Assembly (NCBI RefSeq): GCF_933509905.1
Contig: NZ_OW150024.1
Location: 2,964,001-3,028,000 of the forward strand
Origin: Trichlorobacter ammonificans
GTDB lineage: Bacteria > Desulfobacterota > Desulfuromonadia > Geobacterales > Pseudopelobacteraceae
Length of the DNA stretch: 64,000 bases
Direction of reading: 5' to 3'
Part shown: positions 1-9,822 of the stretch, piece by piece
Layout of the letters: each line of letters begins with the position of its first letter
Position numbering within the stretch: position 1 is the first letter of the stretch
The notes under the pieces: generated by a model
What the model saw: the letters and a program-made list of their open reading frames with translations, nothing else
Told to the model about the DNA's origin: nothing
Databases searched by the model: none
Program-made: the position numbers and the translations under genes

Positions 1-3000
1 GTTATCGACATACACCGACCTGCCGGCCGTCAGCGTCGACCAGAGCGGCACCTGGGTCGACAACGGTACCGCAGATGAGCCGATATCCACACCGGCCGTG
101 GCGAACAGTGCCTGGGCCTGGACGCCGATACTGCCGGTGGCATCGAGAATCGAACCGGAGCTCTGCAGGCTCACCGTTCCGGACGCAGCAGTGACCGGCG
201 CCTTCAAAGCCAGATCTCCACCGGATGTTGCAAGCGTCACACTACCGGACGGCGTTGAAACACCGGCAATGATTTTGGGGTTTTCCAGGCCTCCCACCAC
301 CGAAACGACTGAAAACGGCTTGCCGGCACTGAACGCCACATCGCCTGCCGTGGTATTAATGGCGAGTGCGTCTACCATGTTGGACGCGGCATTCAGGCTG
401 ACGCCGCCGCCCGCGAGCACCCCCAGGGCGGGCACCGCAATGGCTGCTCCGGTACGCTGCGTTACCGTTCCCGCACTGACCAGCCCCAGCCGCTGGCTAC
501 GGGTGATGGCACCGGCAATGGTCAACGGACCGGACGCCAGCCCATCATCACCAGCATCGCTCCCGATCACGAGGGTGGGTGCGCTGAACGTTGCCTCGCT
601 GGTGTTCAGTACGTTCAGACCGCTGCCGCTGGCACCGACGGTAATCGGCCGATTGGCGGAAAACGGCCGGATGCCGATTTCGCTCTGGATATCCGTGGAG
701 CTGACCCTAACCGTCGGAGTACCGGCCAGAACCAGGTTATCCGCCGTGAACTCAGCCGACTGGACGGCATTGACCACAGAGCCGAGCGTTACGGTGCCGG
801 TCTCGGAAGCTGTGGCGGTAAACCGTACCCTGCTTCCCGCGACCGTCCCCGCCACGTGGCCGATGCTGTTGCCAAACAGCCCGACGGCGTCTGCGGCCTG
901 AACCGAAGCGCTGATTGTCAGCAGCCCATCCGAGCCGAGCATGACGCTTCCGCCCTGCGACGAGACACCAGCGTTTACCTGCACCGCACCCACGTTCTTC
1001 AGGTAGACCGAGCCGCCCGCCGTAACGCCTGCCCATTCGCCCACCTGGGTCAGCAGAGCAGTGTCATACGAACCGATACTTCCACCTGCGGCAGCGCGGA
1101 GCGAGGTGGCAATCAAGGGGGCACCGGCGCCTGAACGCAGTATGGAGCCGGTGGTCGATTCAAGACTGATCTGTCCGTTCGCTGCGCTGACGGTTGTTCC
1201 AATGGTCAGAGTGCCGGCGGCCCGTGCTGTGAGGTTGGAAGCTGCCACCAGGCCGGCCGGACCGGACGGGGTCTCGGGCAGGCTCACGGAAACCCCGGAA
1301 GTGCTGAAGCCGGCGACGAGCGGTGTTGTGCCGGCCAGGCTGCCGCCACTGCTGCCGACGGTCTCCTGATAAGTGCTGCCTGTAGGGATAAACGTGGTTG
1401 ATTTCAGGTTGTTCAGAGAGAAGCCGGACATGTTCATCAACTGGGAAGCTATGGCCGCGGCACCGTTGCCGAGCCCGATGGTCACATCGCCGGCATAGCT
1501 GCTGCTGGCCGGCCCGTAGTTGAAGGAAATGGCTCCGCTGGTGTCGAGTACGGTCTCGAACCGGGCCGAGCTGCCTGCTTCGTAATAGCGTTCGACATCC
1601 CATTTCACCGCCATACTGGTGGTGGTCGGCTGTGATATGAACACGTTTTTCCCCTGGGACGGCTTGACGATCCAGTCGTTCCAGGCCGGTGCAATGGCTT
1701 TGTAGCCGGCAAGGTCCTGGAGACTGTCACTGTACGCGCTGGTGCCGCTACCAAAACTGATCAGGCCGTTGCTGGAAATAAAGGCCTGGGAGAACGTTTC
1801 GCCGAAATAGGTGAAGGTGAAGGGCAGCGTGTAGATGAAAAAGTCGTCGTCAACGTAATCGCTGTTGTAACTGTTGAAGGTCAGGTCCAGCGTGTTTGTG
1901 GCCTCAAGGTAAACGTGCCGGCTTGAGCGGACGTTACTAAGCACCACGTTGCTTCCTTTCAGGGTGATGTCCCGGTCGGCAGCCCTGTTGTCAAGATTGG
2001 AAATGGTCCCCGCGTTTTGGCGCAGGTCGCCACCCGCCTGAATCGTGATGGCACCACCACTGCTGATGTCGTCGTAGAGTCCGATAGTTCCGGCGGCAAC
2101 CAGCGAAACGTCTCCCTGCGCGCGCACCAGCTCCACATCCATGCTGCCGCCGTTCCTGATGCTGATGCCGCCCTGCGCTTCCGCCATGAGTCCGGTGAAG
2201 AGGTTGGCGCTGTTTTCGAGGGTTATGCCGCCACTGCCGGAGAAGAGCTGGAGCGCACCCACATTGAGCGGGGCAGTCTGACTGATTGAGCCTTCAGTAA
2301 AAATACTCAGGCTGGTTGACGGTTTGTTGATGCCGCTGCCCGCTATGCTGATGTTCCCGGAAGCGGGCACAAAGGACTCAACCGCGGAATTGCCGACACG
2401 GAGCTGTCGGCTGGTGAGCGAGGTAGTGTCATGGGTGGCGGCACCGTCGCCCACGACCATGTTCGCCCCCGGCGTGTACGGAGCCAGCAGAATGCCGTAG
2501 TCCGCACTGAATGTCCTGCCGGCTGTCGCCGAATACAGGTCCGTCGCCAGACCGGCATTGCCGACATGGCTGTTCGCCCCCAGGGAGATTGCCGGCGCCT
2601 TGAGCAGCAGATTGCCGCCGGAGGTCTGGATGCCGCTGACCCCCTGGTGCAGGTCAGTGACGGCAAGCGGCGCACTGCCGCTAAAGACGATGTCCGCGCC
2701 GTTGCGGGAGATCGCCGCAAGGGAGCCAACCGCATTACCCGCATCCTCAAGATAGATGGCTGTGCCGGCGTCGAGATGGGCCCCACGCCCCGGTGCAAGC
2801 AGCAGGGCACCGGCTTCCTGGGCAATCCCCTGGTTGTCGGAGATCAGCTTGACCCCCAGTGGATTCGTACCGGCTGCGGCAGCAGTAACGCCGCTTGCGC
2901 CGGCAACATGAGACAGCAGTATCTGGTTGCTGCTGCGGTAACTGAAACTGTCGAGCGCAGCACCGCCAGTGGCCTCTCCGGCAATGATCCCGGTGGGATT

Positions 3001-5802
3001 GGGTTGATCGAGGTTGACCGATGTCCCCGTGGCCTGGACTGCCTTACCCCGCAACAGCGCACCGCCGGCCTGGCTGATCGCTCCGGAACTGGTAAGGCTG
3101 ATAACGGCGTCAGGGGCGGCAGCGTCGTACACTCCGTTCATAAAACTGCCGATACCGCTGATCCCTCCCACATGTCCGATACTCAGGTTCCCCTGATTGC
3201 GGAACGTAACGTTTCTGTTGGGGTTACCAGCGTCACCCGCCGATGCGGCCAGCGTGGCAACCTGATTGTTCTCGGCCAGCGTGACACTTCCCACGGAATT
3301 GAGGGCAAGGTTGGGCACGGTGATCGTGGCTCCCGTTATCTGACTGATCCCGCCGGCACCAGCATTAAAGACATGAGCTGATGCGGATGGCGTCGTGACT
3401 GCTCCAACGACATGTATTGCACCGGATGACGCCCCGGGGGAGCCGATGGTGACGGCCTGCGCGGTTATCGTGCCGAGCGAGGGAATATTCAGACCTGGCG
3501 AGGAGTAGCCTCCCAGGTAGATATCGTTGTTTGAAGGCGAGAGCGCCCCGATCTTCACCGTGCCGTCCGGAACGCTGATGGTGCCGCTGCCCAGGGTTAT
3601 CTGGCCGCCCGACAGGGTGCCGAGCAGCGAGAGGCCCGACCCGTTGCCGGCGAGCGCTATGGCATTGCTGCCGGTACTGATGTACTGGCCGTACAGCTCA
3701 AGTTGCTTCGGGCCGCTTAGGGTAAGAGGGGAGGAGGTAGCCACCGACAGGTTGGGCGTATAATTGCCGAAGCTGTCGTAACCCACGACGATTTTTCCGG
3801 CGGAAATCCGCTCCAGATCGCTGCCGCTCAGATTCCAGGACTGCGACCCGTTGATGCTCTGGCTCAGGACCGGACTGTTATTATAGGAAGAAAGATAGAC
3901 CGTGTTGCTTCCCGCATTGATTGCGGCACTGCTGTTGGTGGCCACTCTGTTCATCCTGATGACCAGGTCGCCGCCGCTGCTGATGTTGCCCAGCATGGTC
4001 GGGAATGTTGCATCGTAGGACTCCAGCCTGACCGGTCCGTTGCTGTTGATGCCGGTAAAGTTGCGGATCGACGAGGAAGAGGTGTTGTAGATGTTGACCC
4101 CGTTGTTGACATTACTGAAGCTGATTTCTCCGGCAACGTCCGCCACGAACACCTTGCCACCGGCGCCGATACCGTTTACTGCCTGGAGCATGAGTGACGA
4201 GCCCGTCACTTCAGAGGCAAACCCGTAGTTGTTGGCCGTTATGACATTGGCGGCATTCAGGGAAACAGCGCCACCGGTAAACCTGCCGTAGGTTGTTCCG
4301 CCATCAAGGCTGGCAAACACGATATCCCGGCCGCTGGCAGTAATGTTCTGGGCGGTCACGTGCTTATTGATCACGACACTGCCGGCTCCCGATACATCCT
4401 GATCGGCCAGCAGCACCAGCGAGTTATTCATGGTCAGCGCAGCATCAATCGTAATATCGTTGTGGGCCTTAAGCGTCAGGGTGGCTGCAGCGGCATTGGC
4501 TGTGTTTATTGCTGAAGACACCGTAATAGTGCCGGTCCCCCCGCCGCTGCCGGTGGTATCAACCACGACGCTGGTACCGCCATCAAGCACTCCGGCGATC
4601 ATGGAAGCACCGATGAAGGAAGGACTTGAGCCGCCATTTCCGACAAAATTCGGCGAACCGGTATAGGTGCCGGTGGTGTCGATGGAGCCGATGATGATAT
4701 CGTAGGGATCAAGCAGCCACGTTCCTCCGCTGCCAAACGGCGCCGTCAGGTCCGGAGCCTTATTCACCGCCAGATTGCCACCCGAGGTTTCGACAAATCC
4801 GCCGTTGCCCCCCTGCTCCCCGCCTTTGGCGCTGATCGTGCCATCAACGACCGTTGCACCGTCGGACCAGACGATCACCTTGCCGCCGCTGGCAGTGCCG
4901 CTACCGTCCGCCGATGTTACGCTCCCGCTTGCAACCGTTGTCTCCCCGGACGACTTCAGGAATATCCGCCCCTGGGCGTCCTGCACCGCGCTGTTCGCGC
5001 TGATACGCCCCTTCTGACGCACCACGCTGCCGTACATGCCAATACGACCGGCATCAGCGACAATCGTACCAAGGTTCAACGATTCGCCGGCAGGAGCCGT
5101 CACCACAACCGCAATCTCAGGACTCCGGCGATCAACCAGCAGCACCTCCTTGCCGGCGGCCAGCAGTACGTCACCGTTGGGAGCCGTGATCACCCCGCTG
5201 TTCTCAACAGCTGGCGCGATCAGGTACACGCCGCCGCCGGACGGCGTGGCAATGCTCCCCCGATTCTCGACCTTGCCGGCCGTCGGACCAGCCGAAAACT
5301 TCATCCGGCCCGCCAGAAAGTCTTCGTTGGTGATGGTCAGCGTGGAGGCGATCAGACCGTTGACGTCGACCCGACTGTTGGGACCGAACAGGATGCCGTT
5401 GGGATTGATCAGCAGTACCTTGCCGTTGGATTGCAGGGCGCCCAGGATTTTGGAGGGATCGCCGCCGGTGACCCGGTTGAGTACGGCGCTCAAGGCGGAG
5501 GGTTGGATGAAGCGGGCGGTTTCACCCTGGCCGATGGAAAACCCCTGCCAGTTGATGATCGCATTGGCGGAGTTGGTGATGGTCATGGTGCCGCCGGAGC
5601 TGACAATGCCGGCGGTGCCGCTGACTACCGTGGGACTGGTGGGCAGGGCGTATACCGTGCCGGCTGAGGACGCCAGCAGCGCCGCCGCCAGCAGGTTGCC
5701 TACCGTCACCGGCGCTGCTCCCCCACTACCCCGTACCGCTTCGGATACCACAACCCAGGCTTCCCGCAACCTGCTCCAGATCAGACGATACACTCTGTTC
5801 AT
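1..5802 (-). CDS. Two-partner secretion exoprotein (TpsA, filamentous hemagglutinin family), C-terminus outside window
   Basis: Reading the minus strand from the ATG at 5802, the frame stays open for 1934 codons to the window edge; I checked it codon by codon and found no stop. The N-terminus has an extended signal peptide region (begins MNRVYRLIWSR), a hydrophobic stretch ending near residue 53, and then a TPS secretion domain. NPNGILFG lies at about residues 133-140, and WLLDPYD at about 362-368 is another motif typical of this family. The rest is rich in Gly, Asn, Thr, Ser and Ala, as expected for a beta-helix stalk. It should be exported by Sec and carried over the outer membrane by the TpsB encoded 111 bp upstream. 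Adhesin or hemagglutinin function is inferred from the family; the effector end is not visible. A weak ribosome site (AAAGGG) precedes the ATG. Confidence 0.93.
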   Translation of the reverse strand, partial: MNRVYRLIWSRLREAWVVVSEAVRGSGGAAPVTVGNLLAAALLASSAGTVYALPTSPTVVSGTAGIVSSGGTMTITNSANAIINWQGFSIGQGETARFIQPSALSAVLNRVTGGDPSKILGALQSNGKVLLINPNGILFGPNSRVDVNGLIASTLTITNEDFLAGRMKFSAGPTAGKVENRGSIATPSGGGVYLIAPAVENSGVITAPNGDVLLAAGKEVLLVDRRSPEIAVVVTAPAGESLNLGTIVADAGRIGMYGSVVRQKGRISANSAVQDAQGRIFLKSSGETTVASGSVTSADGSGTASGGKVIVWSDGATVVDGTISAKGGEQGGNGGFVETSGGNLAVNKAPDLTAPFGSGGTWLLDPYDIIIGSIDTTGTYTGSPNFVGNGGSSPSFIGASMIAGVLDGGTSVVVDTTGSGGGTGTITVSSAINTANAAAATLTLKAHNDITIDAALTMNNSLVLLADQDVSGAGSVVINKHVTAQNITASGRDIVFASLDGGTTYGRFTGGAVSLNAANVITANNYGFASEVTGSSLMLQAVNGIGAGGKVFVADVAGEISFSNVNNGVNIYNTSSSSIRNFTGINSNGPVRLESYDATFPTMLGNISSGGDLVIRMNRVATNSSAAINAGSNTVYLSSYNNSPVLSQSINGSQSWNLSGSDLERISAGKIVVGYDSFGNYTPNLSVATSSPLTLSGPKQLELYGQYISTGSNAIALAGNGSGLSLLGTLSGGQITLGSGTISVPDGTVKIGALSPSNNDIYLGGYSSPGLNIPSLGTITAQAVTIGSPGASSGAIHVVGAVTTPSASAHVFNAGAGGISQITGATITVPNLALNSVGSVTLAENNQVATLAASAGDAGNPNRNVTFRNQGNLSIGHVGGISGIGSFMNGVYDAAAPDAVISLTSSGAISQAGGALLRGKAVQATGTSVNLDQPNPTGIIAGEATGGAALDSFSYRSSNQILLSHVAGASGVTAAAAGTNPLGVKLISDNQGIAQEAGALLLAPGRGAHLDAGTAIYLEDAGNAVGSLAAISRNGADIVFSGSAPLAVTDLHQGVSGIQTSGGNLLLKAPAISLGANSHVGNAGLATDLYSATAGRTFSADYGILLAPYTPGANMVVGDGAATHDTTSLTSRQLRVGNSAVESFVPASGNISIAGSGINKPSTSLSIFTEGSISQTAPLNVGALQLFSGSGGITLENSANLFTGLMAEAQGGISIRNGGSMDVELVRAQGDVSLVAAGTIGLYDDISSGGAITIQAGGDLRQNAGTISNLDNRAADRDITLKGSNVVLSNVRSSRHVYLEATNTLDLTFNSYNSDYVDDDFFIYTLPFTFTYFGETFSQAFISSNGLISFGSGTSAYSDSLQDLAGYKAIAPAWNDWIVKPSQGKNVFISQPTTTSMAVKWDVERYYEAGSSARFETVLDTSGAISFNYGPASSSYAGDVTIGLGNGAAAIASQLMNMSGFSLNNLKSTTFIPTGSTYQETVGSSGGSLAGTTPLVAGFSTSGVSVSLPETPSGPAGLVAASNLTARAAGTLTIGTTVSAANGQISLESTTGSILRSGAGAPLIATSLRAAAGGSIGSYDTALLTQVGEWAGVTAGGSVYLKNVGAVQVNAGVSSQGGSVMLGSDGLLTISASVQAADAVGLFGNSIGHVAGTVAGSRVRFTATASETGTVTLGSVVNAVQSAEFTADNLVLAGTPTVRVSSTDIQSEIGIRPFSANRPITVGASGSGLNVLNTSEATFSAPTLVIGSDAGDDGLASGPLTIAGAITRSQRLGLVSAGTVTQRTGAAIAVPALGVLAGGGVSLNAASNMVDALAINTTAGDVAFSAGKPFSVVSVVGGLENPKIIAGVSTPSGSVTLATSGGDLALKAPVTAASGTVSLQSSGSILDATGSIGVQAQALFATAGVDIGSSAVPLSTQVPLWSTLTAGRSVYVDN

Positions 5803-5913
5803 GACGATACCCTTTGCTCGTGTTCCCTTTGCATCCCGTCTGCTGTCCGCAGACGGCACCTCACCCCGGTCGGTCGCAGGGCGCGAAGAAAGCGCCCGGT
5901 GGCCGGGCCGGCA

Positions 5914-7500
5914 TCAATACACCAGCGCTCCCTTGAAGTGGACCGCATTGCCGCCCCGCCGTGTGTTTGACGAGTTGTCCAACGCATGTCCCCAGTCCAG
6001 ACTGAAGCTGAACAGGTCACCGATACCCAGGCGAAAGCCGACGCCTGCACTGGTTAAGGAATTGGATTCCAGCTCTCCGGGCTTGGCCCTGAGGTTATAG
6101 CCAACGCCGCCGTCAAAGAAACCGGCCAGGCGGAACTGTGTGCGCGGCACGGCAAGCAGTCTGGCCATATCGGGCGTATAGAGTTCGATACTCCCGCTGA
6201 ACCCGGCATCCCACGATTCTTCACGTTCCTCGTAGCCACGAACCGAGTTCGCTCCCCCCAGACCGAGCTGCTCACCGGGAATCAGGCGATCAGGTGTGTA
6301 CTGCCCGCTGCCGAACGAGCGGAGCAGCCAGTCGTTGGGCAGGTAGATCAGCTTGTTGAAGCCGTAACGAAACGCCCAGTAATCGACAACCGTATCCGGC
6401 CGGGAGACCTGGAAGGCCTGCGCGTAATAGTCCCTGGTACCCTGCCCCCCCCACGGTTCGTTATGCACGACTCCCAGGGAGCCCTCGAAGGCGAAGATAT
6501 CGCTGGACCAGCTGCCGCCATAGGCAATGCTGAACGGATGCACCACGTGATCCGGTGCCAGCAGGTTGAAATCGGTTGCCCCCAGTTTCAGGGTGTTGTC
6601 GTAGAAACGGTAGTCGAATCCCAGAATCAGCTTCTGTTCATATGCGCCGATCCTCGGCAGCATCAGGTTGTAGCGCACGCCGCTGACAATACCCTTGCCG
6701 CCGGAAATGACGTCGGCGATCTTGCCGTTGTCCACATCGGAATAGCCACCGAACAGGTCAATGGTGTCGCCCAGGCCGTACAGCGGAATCCGGTAGGCGC
6801 CGCTGATGATCTTGACCTTTTCAACATGGTCCGGCGACGTGGTGTACTGCAAGGTTGCCACATGGTCCCGATCCCACAGATTGGCGTGCTGCAGCGTCAA
6901 TCCCGTCCGGTAATACCCGCTCTGCGTACTCCCCGTATTATCGCCGCTCAATGCCACTTTCCAGGGCTTCTGGTCCTGCACCTGTACCTGCGCCTTCAAT
7001 TCGGTTTCCTTCTCCTCGGCCCTGAACTGCAGGGTAAGCTTGCGCCCCGGATTCTCATTAGCTGCCCGGAGATTCTCGGATATGGCGGCGACCCTGGGAG
7101 GAACACCGACCTTCAGGGTCGGAAGCGCATTGAGAATGTTGTCGCGGCTGTAGTGCCGGTTGCCCTCCACCAGAATCTCGCTCACCACCGGCTCGATCAC
7201 GTTCATGACCACGGTGCCCCGTTCCAGCTCCTGTTCCGGCAGAATCACGGTTACCAGGGTGTAGCCCCGCCCCCGGTAGGCCGATTCCAGCTCATCCATC
7301 GCTTCCTGCAGGGTGCCGAAGTCCTTTTGCGGTCCGGTGTATTTCTTGAGGATGGCGGCAACCTCCGGAGCCGGCAGGACCGTATTCCCCTCAAGCTGGA
7401 TACGATTGATGTCGAAGCGCGGCACCACCGTCTCTTCGGCCCACAGGGGCGCGGCACACAGCGCAAGACCGATCGCACCCAGCAGCAGCTGCTTTTTCAT
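5914..7500 (-). CDS. TpsB outer membrane transporter (ShlB/FhaC family)
   Basis: This 528-residue protein has a signal peptide (about residues 1-21, ending PLWA), followed by POTRA-type domains (about 30-180) and a C-terminal beta-barrel. The barrel carries the VRGY loop motif near residues 415-425, which in FhaC-type proteins reaches into the pore. The last residue is aromatic (Tyr), as in outer membrane proteins recognised by the BAM machinery. Length and domain order fit the ShlB/FhaC family. It should transport the TpsA product encoded just downstream. It starts 12 bases after the stop of the CHASE2 cyclase gene, so the three genes probably form one operon. Confidence 0.95.
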   Translation of the reverse strand: MKKQLLLGAIGLALCAAPLWAEETVVPRFDINRIQLEGNTVLPAPEVAAILKKYTGPQKDFGTLQEAMDELESAYRGRGYTLVTVILPEQELERGTVVMNVIEPVVSEILVEGNRHYSRDNILNALPTLKVGVPPRVAAISENLRAANENPGRKLTLQFRAEEKETELKAQVQVQDQKPWKVALSGDNTGSTQSGYYRTGLTLQHANLWDRDHVATLQYTTSPDHVEKVKIISGAYRIPLYGLGDTIDLFGGYSDVDNGKIADVISGGKGIVSGVRYNLMLPRIGAYEQKLILGFDYRFYDNTLKLGATDFNLLAPDHVVHPFSIAYGGSWSSDIFAFEGSLGVVHNEPWGGQGTRDYYAQAFQVSRPDTVVDYWAFRYGFNKLIYLPNDWLLRSFGSGQYTPDRLIPGEQLGLGGANSVRGYEEREESWDAGFSGSIELYTPDMARLLAVPRTQFRLAGFFDGGVGYNLRAKPGELESNSLTSAGVGFRLGIGDLFSFSLDWGHALDNSSNTRRGGNAVHFKGALVY

Positions 7501-7512
7501 GACAACCTCGTT

Positions 7513-9714
7513 TTATTTGATAGTAAAGGTACAGACACCGTCCCAGGAGGTGGCTGGAGGTTTCAGCCGATACTGCCGGATGCGGTCCCGATAGAGCGCA
7601 TACAGTCCGCGATCAGGTCTTCCCGCCGCCAGATGCTGCAGCATTCCCTCGGCCTGATCCCACTGCTGCAGGCGATAGGCATGCACCATTTCATTAAACG
7701 CCGTTATATCATTCAAATACTCTTTTTCAAGCGCCGCTTCATCGCCGCAGGGCTCAAAAATGGCCACCGGTTGATCCTTGCCCTTGACCCGCACCAAGTC
7801 CAGCTCCCGCCAGGCGAACCCGTTGATTCTGTTTTTGGTTTCCTGACCGGCGATCAGCCAGATGCCGTACTGCCGCGTCAGCCCTTCCAGGCGGGAGGCC
7901 AGGTTGACCGCATCGCCCATAACCGTGTAGGCAACCCGGTAGCTTGACCCCATGTTGCCCACCCGCATCGGTCCGCTGTTGATGCCGACGCCAATCTGCA
8001 GGTCGGGATAGCCACGCTCCGCCATCTCCCGGGAGAGGGACGCCATCCGTCTTCGCATGGCCGTTGCCGCCTGCACCGCGTGCAGGGCATGATCCGGATC
8101 ATGCAAGGGTGCTCCCCAGAAAGCCATGATGGCGTCGCCGATATATTTGTCCACCGTACCGCCATACTCGTAGATAATGGCCGTCATGGCCGAGAGGTAC
8201 TCGTTCATGAACTGGGCCAGCTCTTTGGGCGTGAGCTTTTCCGAAATACCGGTGAATCCCACCACGTCGGTAAAAAGTACGGTCATCTCACGACTTTCCG
8301 GCTCCATGGTAAAATGCTCCGGGTCCCTGCTCATCACGCCCACGATTTCCGGCGGCACGTACTGACCGAACAGACCGGTGATCTGACGGCGGGAACGGGA
8401 CTCCACCAGGAATCCGTAGCTGGCATTGAAGGCGTAGAGCACGGGAAACAGCACCATCTGGGAGGCCAAGGGCAGCACCAGACCGGAACGCCAGGCCAGC
8501 CAGTTGACGCCGCCGGCCACCAGCAGCACCGTCACCGTCACCCCCAGCGATGCCAACGGCCCCAGAAACGGCAACAGCAGACTGAGCACCAGTCCGCCGA
8601 GCGCCAGGGTCGCCAGCTCCGCCCCCCGGGCATAGCCGGGAGCATGGCGGATAGTCTGGTCGAGAATCCCGGCAATCATGGTGGCATGGATCTCCACCCC
8701 GGCGTAGACGGCTGATACCGGCGTGGAGCGCAGATCCATCAGCCCCGGCGCCGTGGTCCCCACCAGTACGATGGCCCCTTCAAGCTGCTCTTTCTTGACG
8801 CGTCCCTTCAGAATATCCGCGGCAGAGATATAGGGAAAACTCCCCTGGCTTCCCCGGTAGGGGATCAGGGCGCTGGCCCGGCCATCCACCGGAATCCTCA
8901 GATCAGCCACCTGCAGCCACTCCAGCACGTCCGGCGCTCCCGGAGGAGTTCCGGGCAGCAGCTCCGGAAGCCCGAACATGGCCCTGAGCACTGCCAGGGA
9001 AAGGGATTCGTAATAGCTGCCCTTGTATTCCTGCAACATCGGCACCCGGCGGGTGACACCGTCATGGTCGGGGTCGGGATTGAAATGCCCCCCCAGCCCG
9101 GCCGCTTTCTGCAACACCGGAATGTTGGCACCATAGCCGTGCTTGCCGGCAATGCCGCGCACCGCCGCAGTTGCCCGCTCCCTCGATATCGCCGGGGCCG
9201 GCAGGACACCGGCAGTCCGCGCCCCCTGGGCCTCGCCGACAAAGTAGTAGCCCAGCACCACCGGCCGATTTCTGAAACGGGAAGCCAGCAGGGCGTCGTA
9301 ATCGAGCGTGTCCCGCACCCGCGCCAGCTCCCTTCTGAATGCCTCATTCTTCCTGAGGGGGCCGCGGGCCAGTTGTTCCAGTTGCCGGATGCCGGAACTG
9401 GTATCCGGTTCGGCGAACACGACGTCGAACCCCACCACCGCCACCTGGTAACGGTCGAACAGCTGGTCCACCATCCGCGCCACCACGTTGCGGCTCCAGG
9501 GCCAGCGTCCCACCTCGGCAAGGGATTTTTCATCGATATCCACGATCACGATCCGGTCATCCCGGGTTTCCGGCATGGTCATGGTCAGACGATGATCGTA
9601 ACTCCAGAGCTCAAGCTGGTGCAGGAAGCGCAAAGGAAGCAGGCCGGCAGCATACAGCAGGGAGAGCAGCACCAGGGCGCTGCCGGCAAGGATGCGCGGG
9701 AGCTGTTTTTTCAT
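7513..9714 (-). CDS. CHASE2-domain class III adenylate cyclase
   Basis: The order is one N-terminal membrane segment, an extracytoplasmic CHASE2 sensor domain (about residues 30-330), three closely spaced membrane segments (about 350-420) and a class III cyclase domain (about 460-650). FTDVVGFT and the GDAIMAFWGAP region supply the two metal-binding Asp residues. Lys in VDKYIGDA and Asp in VMGDAVN match adenine-specific enzymes, so cAMP is the expected product. About 90 residues follow the catalytic domain. I chose the ATG at 9714 (MKKQLPRIL); an in-frame TTG at 9768 lies inside the T-tract of the upstream terminator. CHASE2 ligands are unknown. Its position at the head of the TPS operon suggests it senses an envelope state linked to exoprotein secretion (inference). 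Confidence 0.93.
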   Translation of the reverse strand: MKKQLPRILAGSALVLLSLLYAAGLLPLRFLHQLELWSYDHRLTMTMPETRDDRIVIVDIDEKSLAEVGRWPWSRNVVARMVDQLFDRYQVAVVGFDVVFAEPDTSSGIRQLEQLARGPLRKNEAFRRELARVRDTLDYDALLASRFRNRPVVLGYYFVGEAQGARTAGVLPAPAISRERATAAVRGIAGKHGYGANIPVLQKAAGLGGHFNPDPDHDGVTRRVPMLQEYKGSYYESLSLAVLRAMFGLPELLPGTPPGAPDVLEWLQVADLRIPVDGRASALIPYRGSQGSFPYISAADILKGRVKKEQLEGAIVLVGTTAPGLMDLRSTPVSAVYAGVEIHATMIAGILDQTIRHAPGYARGAELATLALGGLVLSLLLPFLGPLASLGVTVTVLLVAGGVNWLAWRSGLVLPLASQMVLFPVLYAFNASYGFLVESRSRRQITGLFGQYVPPEIVGVMSRDPEHFTMEPESREMTVLFTDVVGFTGISEKLTPKELAQFMNEYLSAMTAIIYEYGGTVDKYIGDAIMAFWGAPLHDPDHALHAVQAATAMRRRMASLSREMAERGYPDLQIGVGINSGPMRVGNMGSSYRVAYTVMGDAVNLASRLEGLTRQYGIWLIAGQETKNRINGFAWRELDLVRVKGKDQPVAIFEPCGDEAALEKEYLNDITAFNEMVHAYRLQQWDQAEGMLQHLAAGRPDRGLYALYRDRIRQYRLKPPATSWDGVCTFTIK

Positions 9715-9761
9715 GCGGGGTCTCAATAAAACGGGGAGTATGCTGACGCTTTCAGCAGTAT

Positions 9762-9794
9762 AAAACAAAAAACGGGGAGCACAAGGCTCCCCGT
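9762..9794 (-). terminator. Rho-independent terminator of the small barrel gene
   Basis: A perfect 9-bp stem (ACGGGGAGC with GCTCCCCGT, 5-base loop, 9772-9794) is followed on the minus strand by a T-rich run (9762-9771). It lies 28 bases after the stop of the gene at 9823-10578 and separates that gene from the cyclase/TPS operon, which must then have its own promoter in roughly 50 bp or rely on readthrough. Confidence 0.85.
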
Positions 9795-9822
9795 CGTTTT
9801 CCTGCCGAATGTTTGCTGTCGC

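Noticed and set aside
6463-7947. A 494-codon open frame on the plus strand
   Set aside because: It crosses tpsB and the end of the cyclase gene in antisense and respects neither gene boundary.
9714-9768. TTG at 9768 as start of the CHASE2 cyclase
   Set aside because: That codon lies in the T-run of the preceding terminator, and the extra 18 residues are unlike a signal or membrane segment. The ATG at 9714 begins a proper membrane anchor.
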